In this document: one piece after another, positions 60,907 through 64,000 of the stretch
How positions within the stretch are numbered: the stretch's first letter is position 1
Layout of the letters: each line of letters starts with the position of its first letter
Position numbers and translations under genes: made by a program
Notes under the pieces: generated by a model
The model's database searches: none
What the model was told of the DNA's origin: nothing
The model's input: only the letters and a program-made list of their open reading frames with translations
NCBI GenBank assembly: GCA_004123355.1
Contig: SCHM01000001.1
Span: 2,100,001-2,164,000 of the forward strand
Direction of reading: 5' to 3'
Length of the DNA stretch: 64,000 nt
Source: Amphirosellinia nigrospora
Lineage: Eukaryota; Ascomycota; Sordariomycetes; Xylariales; Xylariaceae

Positions 60907-62497
60907 GATGCTGAGACCTGTTCGTTAAGTGGCTCTAGTCTGGCCCTGATGGTGGCGGCGTAGTCGGATAGTCATATTTTGAGCGGAATCAGTCTCTTGG
61001 GAATTGAAAGTAATGTGAAACGACGGGAGAAGTTGAGTATGAATGGGCGAGGATAAGCAAGACATTTCTCAACGCTGAGAGGCTGAGGTTTGACAAGAGG
61101 CGTGTATGCAAGACATGCGCCGCCCCGGATTAACTAACAGTAACTTTTCGAAGTAGAGATTCAGGCACGTCGTCGGTCATCAGGAGCTGAATGGTGCGAC
61201 ATGCTCGATTGGCAGTGATCCGAGCATCGAGAGTCGCTGATTTACCCGATTTCGGCGCGCGCGTGCTAAAATGAATCACCTCTCGGTATTATGCATCCAA
61301 TTTCAAGAATAGTTAACTCGTCGACTCGTACATGGAGAATGCGAACACGGCGCCTACAACTCGGTTTGCTTTCTAAGCTCGCCAAACTGCCTCAATAATA
61401 GTTACAATTTATCATCTGCACTACATAGGTAGATACTCGCAAAGTAGAAAGGTACAAATACTAATGTCATGAAGCCACGCCACATTCACCCAGCCACAGT
61501 ACTACCAAGCCACAGTACTTCAGGAACAAAGAGATCATCTGTATATAGCTTAGTTACGCTACGAAGGTAGATTTAGAGACCTTCGCGCAACAACAAGTAT
61601 AGATGACCTACTCCATACTACGAGGTCCCTGACAACTAAAATTAATAAAGAGGACAGTCCTGTTTGAAGTTCGTTTCCGGGTACGGTTTCCGTGTGCGAA
61701 AAGTAAGCATTACAGCATCGTTGGGTTAGAATAGCAATTACGAACAAAATTCAGTAACACTGGGCGAATGGTCTAGGGTATGATATTCGCTTTGCATTGT
61801 TAATTTAACTGGATTCATCCAGAGTTGTAAATGCCTGCGAAGGGTCCGGGGTTCAAATCCCGTTCGTCCATAAATTCACTTTTTGCTTTTTTGGGGTTTC
61901 ATTTTTTCTTTTCTGTTCGAAACTTCATAGCGGGGAAAATCCACTTAAACACGTGTAAGCTAAACTTGGTGTGGAGTAGGAGAGGAAATACTTTCCTTGA
62001 TACGCGATAGATAAAGCAAGTTGCATATATCACGTGACTAATGGGTACTTTATCAAATAAAATGCAGCCCAGATAAATGGACTGACAAGACTGGACTTTG
62101 GTGGCAGATAATAGTAGCAGCAAATGAGGACCTTACTCGCCGTCTTCAAGTCAATGAATGACATGAAAAAGATGCAGTCGTACTAGAAGTCTCCAAATAT
62201 CCCCAGTAAGCCTATCTATCTATCTGTATATATCCCTACATATTTTGAGATGGAGGTAGGTTAACAATAATAACCGTACTATCCTCGGGGATGAGATTAA
62301 CTAGTTGCTTGAACAATATATATAGCGGAAAGATTCACATTCAACCTCATGTATCACAGGCAAACCAAGTATATAGTCATAAAAGAGCGTATCTGTGTAG
62401 CTAACTAAGAGAACCTAGCTAGAATGGGGCTATCTGCGATGTAGAAGAAAAACAACGGACAATCTTGGGAATGTCCATCCAACATTGCAGGTTAGAT
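60907..62497. other. intergenic with tRNA-like gene
   Basis: About 1.6 kb. Apart from the tRNA-Pro-like sequence at 61762-61870 I see only short frames. The right part (61870-62497) is AT-rich and includes the presumed 3' region of the lectin-like gene. Confidence 0.45.
61762..61870 (+). tRNA. tRNA-Pro-like gene with about 40-nt intron; anticodon reads TGC
   Basis: The acceptor arms GGGCGAA and TTCGTCC pair (one G-T). The D region GGTCTAGGGTATGAT and the anticodon stem TTCGC/GCGAA are those of fungal tRNA-Pro, which commonly carries an intron at this site. By position the anticodon reads TGC (Ala), where Pro(TGG) would be expected. The D loop and T arm each look one base off. It is either a pseudo-tRNA or a tRNA-Pro(TGG) with base errors like those in the protein genes. 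Confidence 0.55.
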
Positions 62498-63149
62498 TTA
62501 GAATACCGGGTCGTACTGCGGGCCGTGAGGGTGCTCGGACCAGACCTGAAGATCGGTTTGGCGGAAGATGCAAACCAAGTGACCCTCCGCTTCATCTCCG
62601 TTGCGAATACCTTGAGATAGTCGAGGTCATGGCCGGTTCGGGGGTCTTTGTACCGCTGACGTTGGCTGACAGAGAGGAGCCTCCACAACCTTGAGCTTCC
62701 TCTTGATGCCAAGATCTCCTCTAACCCACTCTCCATCGTTGGTAAGCACCGAGTTCCGTGACGATGTTCTGGGGACTGATGTAGTAGACACGAATCTTCG
62801 ATCTGTTAGTGTCTCAGCCGCCAATCAGGAACCAACAGTGCACTTACCTCCTTGTGAGTGCCAACGGTGTAGGCAACTGCAGCATGTCCTTGTTGGTGGC
62901 ATTGGTCTTGGCAGTGACTCTGTACCGTCGATCCTGGTCTGAATCTTCTCATGCTTCTCGTAAGTATCACCACCTTGGGCTTCCTGGACGCTTCCACCGC
63001 TGTAGTAGGCAATCTCGTTCTTCTCGGTGATATAGAAGATGTAGTTCTTGCCTGCGACTGAACGGCGGCGATATCGGCTGGGGGAGTCTGTGAATAGTTA
63101 GTCTCGTTCCTCAAATCGGCTTGCTCAAGCGTACGATAGTGGTGGCCAT
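62498..63149 (-). CDS. fucose-specific lectin-like protein (AAL family)
   Basis: Small protein of about 190 residues starting MATTI, with a first intron of about 50 bp right after. Readable blocks are KNYIFYITEKNEIAYYSGGS, AAVAYTVGTHKE and, after a second intron near 62800-62850, IRVYYISPQNIVTELGAY, GEWVRGDLGIKRKLKVVEAP and LSANVSGTK. It ends QTDLQVWSEHPHGPQYDPVF. The repeated pattern of Tyr-rich strands asking for sugar binding (IFYI, RVYYIS) is that of fungal fucose-binding beta-propeller lectins. It is shorter than the six-bladed AAL, so it would form only part of a propeller or oligomerise. The frame is disturbed in places. No signal peptide is seen. Role unknown; related lectins act in defence or recognition. 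Confidence 0.65.
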
Positions 63150-64000
63150 TTTGACTTGATGAGATGTGGATGGTTCCGACAAGGTTGGTTTGGGAATGTG
63201 ATGTTTCGAGATGTGTTTAGAAGTGTGATGCCTTGAGGTGTGTTTATCAGAGGGCGTCTGTTCGAGAGACAAGTTCAAAGAAGTAGACAAGCTGGTGAGA
63301 GTGACTATTGCTGAGATGGTCGAAACCGATTCTGGAGGGGACGAGACAGTTATATTTATGTTCGACCCGTTGTCGAGACTCACGGCGAAGGTCGCCGATC
63401 TTGCATTATCCATAGTTCATAAGTGCCTCCCGCCCCAGAGACATCCTCCCAACTCGGTTGTTTGATAGGTGGTAGGCCTCAAGATTTAGTCGCCCGAAGA
63501 ATGAACTCGTCGTAGCGACAAGGATCACAACACTGACACGTCGTTGGATCTTCCTTGGCCATGAAACTAGCTGAATATCATCGGCGCTTTGAGATTACAT
63601 TCTCATATGACTGGCTGAGTATCAAAGGTACTGTCCCCTATACTGTTCGAACAGGTTCTGGACAGTTTCGCCAACGGTATAGCCGACTGTATGCGTGACA
63701 GTGGAGATTTGCCGGGACAGATCGCCTTTGGTCTACGGCCATTAATTGCGCGAATATTTCTCATCCTTTAACAATTGTCACTTGGCACGTAGTCATCATT
63801 GTGTGAAGTACAACATCTTAGAAAATATCAATATGGAGCCACGAAGACATCTGTAGTATGTCATGAATTCCCCCCAGGGCGCGACGGGTGGGGAATATTG
63901 ATAGCAAGGGGCTCATCAGAAACAATCATCTAACTTACATAATTAATACCTGCTGCCTACATGTCAATAACCTCAATGACAAGTATGTGGCCTAATCTAG
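63150..64000. other. right edge, no supported gene
   Basis: About 850 bp upstream of the lectin-like gene, up to the window edge. It presumably contains the lectin promoter. Open frames here are short and unrecognised. Confidence 0.45.

Noticed and set aside
1-64000. CRISPR array, bacterial operon or phage features
   Set aside because: Introns, fungal domain families and nuclear tRNA introns show this is eukaryotic; no regularly spaced repeats were seen.

Overview
The window is nuclear DNA of a filamentous ascomycete (Pezizomycotina, most likely a Sordariomycete). The signs are short GT-AG introns, fungal-only families (Afi1 DENN protein, Zn2Cys6 regulators, Clr5-ankyrin protein, AAL-type lectin), a reducing PKS-NRPS megasynthase, and one AT-rich island whose damage looks like repeat-induced point mutation (RIP).

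Layout. About 2.0-6.4 kb holds two housekeeping genes facing each other: S-formylglutathione hydrolase (+) and the Afi1/DENN polarity protein (-). About 8.3-29.8 kb is a secondary-metabolite locus: a 12.5-kb hybrid PKS-NRPS (-) with domains KS-AT-DH-MeT-(degenerate ER)-KR-ACP-C-A-T-R, a Zn2Cys6/fungal_trans regulator directly upstream (-), a divergently transcribed DHA1-type MFS transporter (+), and a second, AflR-like Zn2Cys6 regulator (+). About 32.3-33.6 kb holds the wrecked 3' end of a second, highly reducing PKS. From 34.7 to 44.6 kb a Clr5-ankyrin gene is split by a 6.3-kb RIP-degraded Ty3/gypsy LTR fossil. A tRNA-Arg(TCG) and a sideroflexin gene follow. About 5.9 kb of gene-poor DNA contains a 357-bp inverted-repeat element (MITE) with TA target duplication. 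Then come a LAMMER (CDC-like) kinase, a conserved fungal protein of unknown function, a small kinase-like gene, an odd tRNA-Pro-like gene and a fucose-lectin-like gene.

How the genes work together. The PKS-NRPS would build a methylated reduced polyketide, condense it with an amino acid and probably release it by reduction as an aldehyde, the logic used for cytochalasan-type and related pyrrolinones. The regulators and transporter next to it make a cluster core. I could find no trans-enoylreductase, P450, alpha/beta hydrolase or oxygenase, so the cluster is minimal, scattered or decaying. The second-PKS relic supports past gene loss.

Caveat. Many conserved genes (hydrolase, Afi1, sideroflexin, LAMMER kinase, TF, PKS-NRPS) change reading frame at short homopolymers, usually as if one base were missing. 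The same signature in unlinked essential genes points to assembly error rather than to gene death, so coding spans below are gene extents including introns and such frame changes.
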